From an uncultured Methanobacteriaceae archaeon (lineage in GTDB: Archaea; Methanobacteriota; Methanobacteria; Methanobacteriales; Methanobacteriaceae), in the NCBI GenBank assembly GCA_947259185.1, contig CAMYKT010000001.1:62001-126000 (forward strand): a stretch of DNA of 64,000 nucleotides. The letters are read 5' to 3'. This document shows, piece after piece, positions 8,770 to 16,770 of this stretch (position 1 is its first letter; every line of letters begins with the position of its first letter). Under the pieces are notes generated by a model. It was not told the origin of the DNA and searched no databases. It was given only the letters and a program-made list of their open reading frames with translations. A program made the translations under genes and the position numbers.

Positions 8770-9815
8770 GCCCACACCTCTTTACTTTTCCTTAAAAGAT
8801 AAAGGAAGAAAGGCGCACCTATTATTGCGGTTAAAATTCCCAGCGGAATTTCGGTGGTGGTAATTGTACGGGCAACATTATCTATTAAAAGGAGAAAAAA
8901 AGCACCTAAAATGATACTGACTGGTAAAAGTACTTTATGATCTGGACCAACAATCATACGGCCTACATGTGGTATTACAAGACCAATCCACCCAATTATT
9001 CCGCAAATACTCACTGCTGATGCAGTAACAATGGTACAACATAGGATTATGATTCCCTGCAGTCTTTTAGTATTAACTCCCAGGGTTTGAGCTTCTTCCT
9101 CCCCCATGGAAATTACATTTATTCTCCAGCGTATCATTAAAAGGATAATAGATCCTATTATTATGGGGATACCCATGATGAATAAATCTTGATTATTAAC
9201 TGCAGCTAAACTTCCCATCAACCAGAAAACAATGGTCTGTAGCTGCCCATAGGGGTCAGCTACATATTTAATAAGCGATAAAAGCGCGGAAAACATGGAT
9301 GCAATGGCAATACCACATAAAACCAGGGTGAGTATGGATGTACCCTTAAATGCCCTTCCTAAAAAATAAGTTAATCCCACAGCGGTTAATCCCCAAAAAA
9401 ATGCGGAAAATTGTATCATGAATACACTTGCTGATAATAGAATAGCAATGGCAGCTCCAAAACCAGCACCGGCAGAAACCCCCAATTTATCTGGAGAAAC
9501 CAGAGGATTTTGAAATAATCCCTGAAAACAGGCACCAGCTAAAGATAAAGAACCCCCCACCATCATAGCGGCCATTATACGGGGTAACCTAATGTCAAAA
9601 ATGATGGTATTTACTGTAGCAGGTAAGCCAGATTCCATAAAAAATATTTTGGAGATCAATGCGACAATTACATGATAAGGAGAAACGGGATATCTTCCAA
9701 TAAGAAACGAAAGGAAGAATAAAATAATAAGGAGGATTGAAATTAAGGCTGCCGCTGATATTTGGCGCGTTCTAATCCTATTCTGAATATTAATTTTTAT
9801 CATCATATGCACCAC
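8766..9815 (-). CDS. ABC transporter permease, FecCD/BtuC type
   Basis: A 349-residue polytopic membrane protein of the FecCD family with about ten predicted membrane helices. Typical motifs are LRLPRIMAAMMVGGSLSLAG-like and GLVIPHVGRMIVGPDH near the coupling region. It forms the channel with the ATPase encoded just downstream. Family members import ferric siderophores, haem, cobalamin or, in the Haemophilus MolBCA system, molybdate and tungstate. The start among GTG GTG CAT ATG ATG (9815-9801) is uncertain by a few codons. Confidence 0.88.
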   Translation of the reverse strand: MVHMMIKINIQNRIRTRQISAAALISILLIILFFLSFLIGRYPVSPYHVIVALISKIFFMESGLPATVNTIIFDIRLPRIMAAMMVGGSLSLAGACFQGLFQNPLVSPDKLGVSAGAGFGAAIAILLSASVFMIQFSAFFWGLTAVGLTYFLGRAFKGTSILTLVLCGIAIASMFSALLSLIKYVADPYGQLQTIVFWLMGSLAAVNNQDLFIMGIPIIIGSIILLMIRWRINVISMGEEEAQTLGVNTKRLQGIIILCCTIVTASAVSICGIIGWIGLVIPHVGRMIVGPDHKVLLPVSIILGAFFLLLIDNVARTITTTEIPLGILTAIIGAPFFLYLLRKSKEVWA

Positions 9816-9818
9816 TAT

Positions 9819-10886
9819 TTAGAATTCTTTAAGACCAGAGCGCCTTAAAATACTGGTAACTTCTTCATCTGTAAGATTGTAATGATAAAACTCAGCATAA
9901 AATTCTTTGGTGAGGTTTTTAATATCAAGGTCTTTGAATTGATCCGGATAAATTACTTTAGCTGTCCATGGAATCCCAATTATTGTGTTAGCTCCCGGTG
10001 GACCTTCAAACCAACTGAATGGAGACTGGGGAACCAGATATACTTCTCTACTTTTCACTGCTTCGATGTTCTTCCACTGGGGATGGGAATATATACTTTC
10101 ATAGAACTGTGTATCGCTGGTTATAATAACCTCTGGATTCCATTTTAAGATCAATTCCATGGAAACTCCCACTCCTCCTTTTGTGATAGGGGCTTCCACT
10201 ACATTCTTACCTCCACACATAGTTATTAGATTTGCATGCTGAGCCCCGGGGGCATAAGTCTTTAAACCATCAGGATCTTTCCCATAATAAACTTTTTTTC
10301 TTTCATCTTCAGGAATAGATGCAATTGTACCATTTACCTGGTTTAAGACCTTATCATAGAAATTTATAAGCTTTTTTGCTTTTTCAGGCTCTTGCAAAAC
10401 AGTTCCCATAAACTCAATCGAAGGAATGATACTGGTTAAATTATTATCTCCTTCTACATCTAAGACTGGTATCTGGCCAAATTTATGCTGTATTTCTTCC
10501 ACAACTTCCACAGTACCTCCATGCCCCACCAGGATGATATCTGGATGAGAAGAAATAATGGATTCATAATTAGCATCCTTTTTTCCACCACCCAAAACTG
10601 GTAGACTTTGATATTCTCGGGGCATGTACTGATTTTCTTTTTCTCCCCGGGCAGAATCCCAGCCTACCATCTTATCTGGTGCAAGCATGTAAAGCTGTAC
10701 CGTAGTCGAGGAACTGAGAGAGTACACTTTATTTATATCTGAAGGTACTGGAACGGTTCTGTTTAACATATCTATAATATGATTACTTTCACCAGAAACT
10801 GGAGGGTCCTGGCTTAAAAATGTTCCAATTAAACCTGCAGATATTAGAAATATTATAAATGATGCTATGATTTTTTTATTTACCAT
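9819..10886 (-). CDS. ABC transporter substrate-binding protein, class III (BtuF/MolA-like)
   Basis: A 355-residue periplasmic-binding-type protein with an N-terminal signal/anchor (residues ~5-27, hydrophobic, after MVNKK) and two lobes (residues ~38-150 and ~190-330). It begins the three-gene import operon and is separated from the permease by three bases. Usual annotation would be iron or cobalamin binding. Its promoter, however, carries the inverted repeat found before tupA, so a molybdate/tungstate role like that of Haemophilus MolA is plausible. Conserved elements include HPDIILVGHGG and YAPGAQHANLITMCGGKNV. Substrate is undetermined. Confidence 0.82.
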   Translation of the reverse strand: MVNKKIIASFIIFLISAGLIGTFLSQDPPVSGESNHIIDMLNRTVPVPSDINKVYSLSSSTTVQLYMLAPDKMVGWDSARGEKENQYMPREYQSLPVLGGGKKDANYESIISSHPDIILVGHGGTVEVVEEIQHKFGQIPVLDVEGDNNLTSIIPSIEFMGTVLQEPEKAKKLINFYDKVLNQVNGTIASIPEDERKKVYYGKDPDGLKTYAPGAQHANLITMCGGKNVVEAPITKGGVGVSMELILKWNPEVIITSDTQFYESIYSHPQWKNIEAVKSREVYLVPQSPFSWFEGPPGANTIIGIPWTAKVIYPDQFKDLDIKNLTKEFYAEFYHYNLTDEEVTSILRRSGLKEF

Positions 10887-10923
10887 GAAAGGGACTCCCC
10901 TAAAATAGAATAATTTTTATTTA

Positions 10924-10949
10924 TCGATATGAATTTATAAACTTATTGA
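10924..10949 (-). promoter_or_regulatory. Shared inverted repeat (ModE-like operator), copy 1
   Basis: Left arm TCGATATGAA (10924-10933) and right arm AACTTATTGA (10940-10949), with six bases between. The right arm matches the consensus TACATATCGA at 7 of 10 positions. Read on the minus strand the core is TTTATAAAT, a good TATA box, centred about 50 bases before the start of the substrate-binding protein gene. This is the least symmetric copy but has the same geometry as those before tupA and the ferredoxin gene. Confidence 0.6.
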
Positions 10950-11009
10950 GATTTAACTTTATTTAACAAAAAAATACCTTAAATAACGTTTTTATATAAA
11001 TTATCAGTA

Positions 11010-11035
11010 TCGATATGTATATATATACATTACTA
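11010..11035. promoter_or_regulatory. Shared inverted repeat (ModE-like operator), copy 2
   Basis: Arms TCGATATGTA (11010-11019) and TACATTACTA (11026-11035) surround TATATA, so the site again encloses a TATA-like core. It lies 165 bases before the secreted-protein gene at 11188 and 136 bases before the divergent importer gene. Another core promoter (CGTATAAAAG near 11121) is closer to 11188. Copy 2 may therefore be a second operator for the importer or the promoter of a long leader. The leader 11036-11187 contains no convincing gene. Confidence 0.6.
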
Positions 11036-11187
11036 AAAATTAGAATTATAAATACTCAAGCGAAATTCTATACAAATCTAACTGAGGAGAAAGGTTAGGA
11101 GATATTCAATCAAAAAAGAACGTATAAAAGTTAACAATGGCTATCAAATTTATTTATCCTTTAATTAATCAAATAGGGGTCGAATGA

Positions 11188-12003
11188 ATGAATAAATCAA
11201 TAATTAAGTTTATATTAATCATGGTTATAGTCTCCTCAATATCGGGATTGACTTATGCATCCGAATCGGATAGTGTTAATGGAACTTCTAATGGAACCAG
11301 CGGTGGGAAAGCCAGCGCTAAAATTAGCATCAATTTTGATAGAAGCGAAGCAAAAGTGGGAGATACCGTAATTATTACCGTTGCCATTATCAATGATGGA
11401 TCCATAGATTTAACCAATATATTGGTTTTAGCACCCCTTCCAGAAGGTTTAAAGTACTTATCTCACGCTACTGATACCAATAAGGCACTTTATTCAGCTT
11501 CGGGAGTATGGGATGTGGGAAATTTAAGAACCACTTCCCGACTGGGTGGAGTTAAATATCTCTATCTAACTGCTAAGGTACTACCTTCTGCTGAAGGCAA
11601 AAATTTGATTGCCACTGCCACATATTTGAGTGTTGAACCTGAATCTAATGATGTTACTTTTCAAAAACCAGGCACAGCGAGTTCTGCTTTGAGAATTGAA
11701 AAAATTGAAGAAACAGGTAATGGGAACGCCACGGGCAATGGAACAGGCAACATGACTGGAGGTAATAGTAGCACAGGCAATAATCAAGCCATCCTCAATG
11801 AACTTAAAAATACCACATCAAAAGGTGGTTTGGAAACTTTACAGGAATTAAGTAATCTTCAAAATGAAGGAAAAGCATATGAAGTTACAAATGCTACTTC
11901 TTCAACTCCATCTAATGATCCCGGGTCAATATATGCCATTATAACTGGAATTATATTTTCACTACTAATATTAGCAGGATATTTAAAAGGAGTCCGGGGA
12001 TAA
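11188..12003 (+). CDS. Secreted surface protein with DUF11-type domain
   Basis: A 271-residue exported protein. It has a signal peptide (residues ~7-25, ILIMVIVSSISGLTYA), an Asn/Ser/Gly/Thr-rich linker, and one DUF11-like Ig-fold domain (residues ~42-160, with VGDTVIITVAIINDG and PLPEGLKYLSHATD). A second Gly/Asn/Thr-rich low-complexity segment follows (residues ~170-200), then a C-terminal membrane helix (IYAIITGIIFSLLILAGYL). DUF11 proteins are common in methanogen cell surfaces. It is divergent from the metal importer and may share its control region. Function is unknown; adhesion or a surface layer role is a guess. Confidence 0.75.
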   Translation: MNKSIIKFILIMVIVSSISGLTYASESDSVNGTSNGTSGGKASAKISINFDRSEAKVGDTVIITVAIINDGSIDLTNILVLAPLPEGLKYLSHATDTNKALYSASGVWDVGNLRTTSRLGGVKYLYLTAKVLPSAEGKNLIATATYLSVEPESNDVTFQKPGTASSALRIEKIEETGNGNATGNGTGNMTGGNSSTGNNQAILNELKNTTSKGGLETLQELSNLQNEGKAYEVTNATSSTPSNDPGSIYAIITGIIFSLLILAGYLKGVRG

Positions 12004-12127
12004 TCTCTACTTACATTTTTTAAGTTTTGAGTGCATGGAAGTTTTTTATGAATTTTTAAGTGCCGCCCTGCATTCCATGGCCCAGATTATGTTGATTCCA
12101 GTAATCGCACCACTCTTTTAATTTTCA

Positions 12128-12147
12128 GGATATACTCGAGTATATCC
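12128..12147. promoter_or_regulatory. Perfect 20-bp palindrome upstream of the IDDTD gene
   Basis: GGATATACTCGAGTATATCC is fully self-complementary with no loop. It lies 87 bases before the next start codon and about 20-25 bases upstream of a TATA-like element (TTTTATATG, near 12168-12176). It has no T-tract and so does not look like a terminator. An operator or activator site for a dimeric regulator is likely. Its sequence differs from the ModE-like repeat. Confidence 0.5.
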
Positions 12148-12234
12148 ATGGACAGTTTTTTTATATGAATACCATCACCGAATAATACTAAAGAAATTGA
12201 AAAACAACGAATTATTATATTTAGAGGAATTAGA

Positions 12235-12939
12235 ATGACCATATATATTGGAATTGATGATACTGATAATTTAAATTCTAGAGGGACGGGAAGACTAACC
12301 CGGGCAATAGCTGCCGAAATTTCTAATATATGTCCTGTAAAATGTGTAACTAGACATCAGCTTTATTTTCACCCGGACATACCCTATACTTCCCATAACA
12401 GCTGCGGGGTTATTCATGTTGAATCGGAAGATAAGGACCTGGTTCCCCACCTTTTCAAACTAGCCCGGGAAGAAATACTTAATGATTTTATTGAAGGTAG
12501 TGATCCGGGTTTAGCAGTTGCTCACCATAGTCAGATTTTACCTCCACTGGTGGCCTATGGGATCGATGCCAAGTCTACTATCTTAAATCAGGAAAAGGCC
12601 AGGGCACTGGCTGGAAATTTAGGCATAATTTTGGAAGGTTTGGGAGGAACAGAAGATGGGGTAATTGGAGCATTGGCCGGGATTGGTCTTGCCTTTAATA
12701 AAAATGATGGAAGATTTTTACAAATTGGAAATATAAGGGAACTTACCGGTACGCAAAGTGGGGAAGATTTACTAAAAGCAGGTGTGGAAGCGATTTTTAC
12801 TACAGATGGACGCCAGATATTCGAAGGAAATATCTTCAATGAAGAAAATAAATCAGTTAAACCCTGTCCTGTAAATGGTAGGCCTGTTTTATTTGTAGAA
12901 GATATAAATGGTTGTTTAAAAGCAGTTAAAAGGAATTAA
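12235..12939 (+). CDS. IDDTD-motif protein related to the N-terminal part of TiaS
   Basis: A 234-residue protein starting with IYIGIDDTDNLNSRGTGRL. The GIDDTD motif is also found at the start of archaeal TiaS (the tRNA-Ile2 agmatidine synthetase). This protein lacks the length (about 420 residues) and the C-terminal OB/zinc domains of TiaS, so it is not the tRNA enzyme. Other conserved-looking parts are HPDIPYTSHNSCGVIH and GLGGTEDGVIGALAGIGLA (a Gly-rich loop). A C-terminal CPVNGRPVLFVEDINGCL closes it. It sits alone between the secreted protein and the tungstate importer. I recognise the motif but not a function. Confidence 0.65.
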   Translation: MTIYIGIDDTDNLNSRGTGRLTRAIAAEISNICPVKCVTRHQLYFHPDIPYTSHNSCGVIHVESEDKDLVPHLFKLAREEILNDFIEGSDPGLAVAHHSQILPPLVAYGIDAKSTILNQEKARALAGNLGIILEGLGGTEDGVIGALAGIGLAFNKNDGRFLQIGNIRELTGTQSGEDLLKAGVEAIFTTDGRQIFEGNIFNEENKSVKPCPVNGRPVLFVEDINGCLKAVKRN

Positions 12940-13143
12940 TGGATATATAATTAAATCCATTTTAGGCAGACACATTAGGGCTAAACAGATATTTTCCAAC
13001 TACCTAAATTATTCAAGTAATCCTTAATTAAAATACACACTGACTTATTTTCTAAGATTTAATTTAAGCTTTTTTAAAAATAAACAGGACTAGCTCCTTT
13101 AACTAATATTTTCATCTAAATGATATATATTTCACTCATCATT

Positions 13144-14208
13144 TTACTGGAAAAGATGAACCGCAGTTGCCTTGAATTCCATCCATAGTTCCGATCCGAT
13201 ATTGATTTTCATGTCCAGGAATGACTTACGGGTCATGTAAACTGTGAATAATTCGCTTCCAGCATCTATTTTAAGGTGAATTAGTGCTCCGTCATCTATA
13301 ATCTCAACCACTTTCCCTTTTAATTCATTTAAAGAACTGGTTTTTACTTTATCCCAGGATAAACTGATATCTTCAGGACGTATTGATACAAATATATCAC
13401 CTTCTGCTTGCTTAGAGGAATATATGTCAATATTTCCACTTTTTATAATGGTCAGTCCTTCTTGATCTTTCTTGGCCTGGCCTTTAATTACATTTTTTAC
13501 TCCCACGAAATCGGCCACAAACTGATTTTTAGGTTTTCTAAAAACATCCTCAGGTTTTCCTATCTGGAAAATTTTTTGATTTAGTATGGCAATTTCATCG
13601 GAAAGACGTTGGCCCTGGATCAGATCATGGGTGGTCATAATTATGGTGGTATCCTTTTCTTTTTTAAGGTGCAAAATTAATGACTCTATTTTTTCACGGG
13701 ACAGAGGATCCAGGTTGGAAGTAGGTTCATCCAGGAGAAGTAAATCGGGTTCGGTAACTAGTACTCTAGCCAGGGCCATTCTTTGAGATTCACCCCCAGA
13801 AAGGCTACCTGCATTTTGATGTGCATAATCTTCCATTCCCAGTAATTCTAAATTTTGGTAAACCTTATTTTGTATATATTCCTTATCATAACCTCTGATA
13901 TTCAATCCATATGCTACATTATCATATACGGTTCCTTTAAAGGCCAGGGGCTTTTGGAATACCATCCCCATTCTGCGACGGATATGCAGATTTCCTTTTT
14001 TTGGTGAAATTTCATGGCCCTCAAATATGATTTTACCTGATGATGGAGTTTCTAAAAGATCAATTAAACGCAATAAAGTAGTTTTACCACAGCCGGTAGG
14101 ACCAATCAATCCCATGTTAATCCCGGTTTTTACCTTTAAATTGATATCCTCCAGAATGGTTTTGGATCCATATTTTTTATTCAGATTTTCTATTTCCAGC
14201 AGGTACAT
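13144..14208 (-). CDS. tupC: Tungstate ABC transporter ATP-binding protein
   Basis: A 354-residue ATPase: Walker A GPTGCGKTTLL, signature SLSGGESQRMALARVLV, Walker B DLLLLDEPTSNLD, then a C-terminal TOBE-like domain (residues ~245-354). TOBE domains of oxyanion importers bind molybdate or tungstate and can trans-inhibit transport. It is the last gene of tupABC, one base after the tupB stop, with AGGAG before the ATG. The length with TOBE matches the molybdate/tungstate group (ModC, WtpC). Tungstate is inferred from the adjacent TupA-type binding protein. Confidence 0.88.
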   Translation of the reverse strand: MYLLEIENLNKKYGSKTILEDINLKVKTGINMGLIGPTGCGKTTLLRLIDLLETPSSGKIIFEGHEISPKKGNLHIRRRMGMVFQKPLAFKGTVYDNVAYGLNIRGYDKEYIQNKVYQNLELLGMEDYAHQNAGSLSGGESQRMALARVLVTEPDLLLLDEPTSNLDPLSREKIESLILHLKKEKDTTIIMTTHDLIQGQRLSDEIAILNQKIFQIGKPEDVFRKPKNQFVADFVGVKNVIKGQAKKDQEGLTIIKSGNIDIYSSKQAEGDIFVSIRPEDISLSWDKVKTSSLNELKGKVVEIIDDGALIHLKIDAGSELFTVYMTRKSFLDMKINIGSELWMEFKATAVHLFQ

Positions 14209-14209
14209 A

Positions 14210-14908
14210 CTATTTCTCCTGGATGTAATTCAGTATCAAGTTGATTATAAGCGCAATAACCAGTAAAATTATTCCTAAAGCTATTGAAAGAGCTATATTT
14301 CCCTTGGAAGTTTCAAGAGATATGGTAGTAGTTATGACTCTGGTGAATCCTCTTATATTTCCACCTATGAGCAAAGCCACTCCCACTTCCGATATAGCCC
14401 GACCAAAACCCAGTATTATAGCACCTATCAGGGCATAACGGGCTTCTTTCATAATGGTGTAAATGGTCTGAAAATCACTGGCTCCCAGAGATAAGGCCAG
14501 GTCTTCTATATTTTTTTGAACTCCACTTAAGGAGTTAATGGTAAATCCCACCAGTAAAGGAAGTATAAGTACACTCTGACCAATAACCATACCGGTGGGG
14601 GTGAACAATAGGTTGAATCCACCAAATATGCCCGAACGGGATAACAAAAGAAACACAAAAAGCCCCACTAGCACGGTAGGCACACTATAAAGGGTCTGAA
14701 TCATATTTATTAGTCCTCTTTTGCCCTTAAATGCTTTGAAGTGAATCAATCCCCCCAGGGGAACTCCGATTAAGGTGGCCACCAGGGTAGAAGATAAGGA
14801 AATGTAGAGAGTACGCAATGTAATTTCCACCATTTCCGGGTCTAATGTGATTATGAGATTAATAGCTTGATAAATACCGTCTATAACCGGGCTCAACAAA
14901 ATCACCAA
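14210..14908 (-). CDS. tupB: Tungstate ABC transporter permease
   Basis: A ~230-residue permease of the BPD-inner-membrane family with about five membrane helices and the ATPase-coupling loop EDLALSLGASDFQTIYTIMKEA. GFGRAISEVGVALLIGGNI is characteristic of TupB-type proteins. A GGTGAT ribosome site near 14899-14904 suggests that one of the TTG codons at 14899 or 14896 is used rather than 14908. It forms an operon with tupA upstream and tupC downstream. Confidence 0.88.
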   Translation of the reverse strand: MVILLSPVIDGIYQAINLIITLDPEMVEITLRTLYISLSSTLVATLIGVPLGGLIHFKAFKGKRGLINMIQTLYSVPTVLVGLFVFLLLSRSGIFGGFNLLFTPTGMVIGQSVLILPLLVGFTINSLSGVQKNIEDLALSLGASDFQTIYTIMKEARYALIGAIILGFGRAISEVGVALLIGGNIRGFTRVITTTISLETSKGNIALSIALGIILLVIALIINLILNYIQEK

Positions 14909-14967
14909 AAAGCGAATTTAATAAAAAAGTTAGAAAGGGATATGATTTCCCTTTTATTTAAATATAT

Positions 14968-15894
14968 TTAAGCTGCTAGTTCAGATTGTCCTACTAAAAA
15001 TGAACTAAATAATGCAGTAGGCTCTGGACCACCATTTAATGCAGTAAATAAATTTTGACCGTATTCTTCTACTCCGAACTCTGCAATAATCTTCTGTCCT
15101 TCACTGGATAGTAAAAATTCAACCAGCTTGTTGGCAGCATCATTATTGGTAGTAGGAACCTTATCGGGGTTCATAGGAATAGCAGAATAAACATTTAATA
15201 AATCAGGGCTTTCTGTAATAAGGGCCTCCAGACTTATTTTATCTTTAAAGGCTAAAAATGTTCCAGAATCTGATATGGTGTAGGCTTGCTTTTCATCAGC
15301 TATGGTGAGAGTATCCCCCATTCCCTTACCACTTTCCACATACCATGGTGCATTCTGGACGGTATTGTTATAATCCAGTCCTGCGGCTTTCCAGATTTTT
15401 TTCTCACGGGAGTGGGTACCGGAATCATCTCCTCTGGATATAAATTCAACGGCTTCAGGGTCTTTTTCACCTTCTTCCTGTATTTTTTCAAATGCTTCAG
15501 ATGCATCCATGCCTTTTATACCCGCGGGGTCACTGGAAGGTCCCACGATGTAGAAATAATTGTAAGCAAAAGGATTTCTTTTAGTTCCTATTCCGTCTTC
15601 TATTAATTCTTCTTCACGGGTTTTATCATGCACCAGAATTATATCCACATCACCATTTTTACCATATTCGATGGCTATACCGGTACCACCAGATATTACT
15701 TGCATATCAATATTGGGGTACTTTGCTTCAAATGCGGCTTCTATTTCTTCTAATAATCCCGTGTCTTCTAAGCTGGTGGTGGTGGCTACAACCAGGACCT
15801 CTTTTCCATCCATTGCGCCACTGTATACATAGGTTCCAACACCCAGTAAGACCACTATTAATATTATAACTGCTGCTAAAAGTCGGTTATTCAT
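14968..15894 (-). CDS. tupA: Tungstate-binding protein TupA
   Basis: A 308-residue extracytoplasmic binding protein with an N-terminal membrane anchor (residues ~5-25). VVATTTSLEDTGLLEEIE carries the TTTS-D-GLL signature that separates TupA from ModA and WtpA. SGGTGIAIEYGKNGDVDIILVHD and FISRGDDSGTHSREKKIWKAAG form the anion pocket in the family. It supplies tungstate for Fwd and formate dehydrogenase. A strong AGGAGG precedes the ATG. A symmetric inverted repeat enclosing the TATA element lies 34 bases upstream. Confidence 0.92.
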   Translation of the reverse strand: MNNRLLAAVIILIVVLLGVGTYVYSGAMDGKEVLVVATTTSLEDTGLLEEIEAAFEAKYPNIDMQVISGGTGIAIEYGKNGDVDIILVHDKTREEELIEDGIGTKRNPFAYNYFYIVGPSSDPAGIKGMDASEAFEKIQEEGEKDPEAVEFISRGDDSGTHSREKKIWKAAGLDYNNTVQNAPWYVESGKGMGDTLTIADEKQAYTISDSGTFLAFKDKISLEALITESPDLLNVYSAIPMNPDKVPTTNNDAANKLVEFLLSSEGQKIIAEFGVEEYGQNLFTALNGGPEPTALFSSFLVGQSELAA

Positions 15895-15927
15895 TTCATA
15901 CCTCCTGAATATTAAAACTATATATAT

Positions 15928-15954
15928 TCGATATGTAATATTTATACATATCGA
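15928..15954 (-). promoter_or_regulatory. Shared inverted repeat (ModE-like operator), copy 3, at tupA
   Basis: Arms TCGATATGTA (15928-15937) and TACATATCGA (15945-15954) are perfect complements with seven bases between; the other copies have six. On the minus strand the centre reads TATAAATA, a TATA box in the correct place for tupA, about 47 bases before its ATG. It also lies 62 bases before the divergent molbindin gene at 16017, whose own TATA (TTTTATATCC) is near 15976-15985. One protein dimer here could control both directions. Confidence 0.75.
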
Positions 15955-16016
15955 CTTGTGGATATAAGAAAATAATTTTATATCCCTCCTTAAACATAAC
16001 TATTAATGGTGATAAA

Positions 16017-16226
16017 ATGCAAATTAGTGCCAGAAATGCAATAAAAGGGAAAGTGGTTAAGGTGGATGTTGGTGCGGTAAATGCTACTATAAAAATCGAA
16101 GTAGAATCTCCCCACACCATAACTGCCACTATAACTAAGGAATCTGTGGAAGAATTGAAGATAACTGAAGGCGAAGAAGTAATGGCCATTATTAAATCCA
16201 GTGAAGTCATGGTTGCTAAAAAATAG
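16017..16226 (+). CDS. mop: Molbindin (Mop-domain protein)
   Basis: A 69-residue single Mop domain: SARNAIKGKVVKVDVGAVNA, then ITATITKESVEELKI and EVMAIIKSSEVMVAKK. Molbindins assemble as hexamers that bind molybdate or tungstate in the cytoplasm, acting as stores or buffers. Size is as expected. GGTGATAAA precedes the ATG. It is divergent from tupABC and shares the intergenic operator region, supporting an oxyanion homeostasis role. Confidence 0.9.
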   Translation: MQISARNAIKGKVVKVDVGAVNATIKIEVESPHTITATITKESVEELKITEGEEVMAIIKSSEVMVAKK

Positions 16227-16237
16227 CATTAGTGATA

Positions 16238-16642
16238 TCAACTAATTTTTTTTAATTTTCTTCTTTTTTTAGCATTTTTAGAACTCTGATTAATGAATTT
16301 TCCTAAATTTGATATTTTTTTTCCAGAACAATTTTCATAGGTTTTTATGAATTTTTTAATCATTTGCCATCTAGCCGGATCCTTTGAATGGATATCCGTT
16401 ATGAAAAAACAAATTTCTCCCAGGTCTAGGCGAGGATCACCGTAGATCTCTTCTTCAAAGTCAAGGCCATATATCTGATTTTTAAAATAAATAAAATTCC
16501 TTAAATTACAGTCTCCTTTTAAAAAAACACATTTTTTATTTTTTGAAGGAATTGTGTGAATTTTATGCATCCATTCTGCTAATGCTACAATCCATGAACC
16601 ATTATTAATATTTAACCCTACTTCGCTTACAGGCTTTCACAT
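16238..16642 (-). pseudogene. 5'-truncated APH/choline-kinase-like gene
   Basis: The frame from 16570 down encodes 110 residues with the C-lobe motifs of aminoglycoside-phosphotransferase-like kinases: KGDCNLRNF (catalytic loop, HGD-x4-N type) and GLDFEEEIYGDPRLDLGEI (metal-binding DFG-like Asp). The frame continues upstream without a start as far as 16636 (…WIVALAEWMHKIH), where it meets TGA directly after an ATG. A fine ribosome site (AAAAGGAGGTG, 16646-16656) precedes that ATG. The ATP-binding N-lobe is missing, and only ~130 bases separate it from the next gene, so there is no room for it. A deletion probably joined a regulated promoter to the kinase remnant. A short expressed protein from an internal start cannot be excluded. 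Confidence 0.6.
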
Positions 16643-16676
16643 TTTCACCTCCTTTTAATGAAATAAAACAATATTA

Positions 16677-16702
16677 TCGATATGTATATTTATACATATC
16701 GA
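16677..16702 (-). promoter_or_regulatory. Shared inverted repeat (ModE-like operator), copy 4, perfect
   Basis: The arm TCGATATGTATA (16677-16688) and its exact complement (16691-16702) flank TT. The symmetry extends one further base on each side, giving 13-bp arms. On the minus strand the centre reads TATAAATA. It lies 47 bases before the ATG of the truncated kinase gene, exactly the spacing seen at tupA. This is the most symmetric copy in the window, yet it drives only a broken gene. Confidence 0.75.
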
Positions 16703-16770
16703 TTATCATTAAAAAGAGGAACACATTTAAAATTAAAATAACAATTTAAAAGAAATAAAAAAAAGAAATA

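Noticed and set aside
11137..11187. 16-codon frame ending at the start of the secreted-protein gene (possible leader peptide)
   Set aside because: No ribosome site and no regulatory codon bias; the overlap arises from GAATGAATG and is probably chance.
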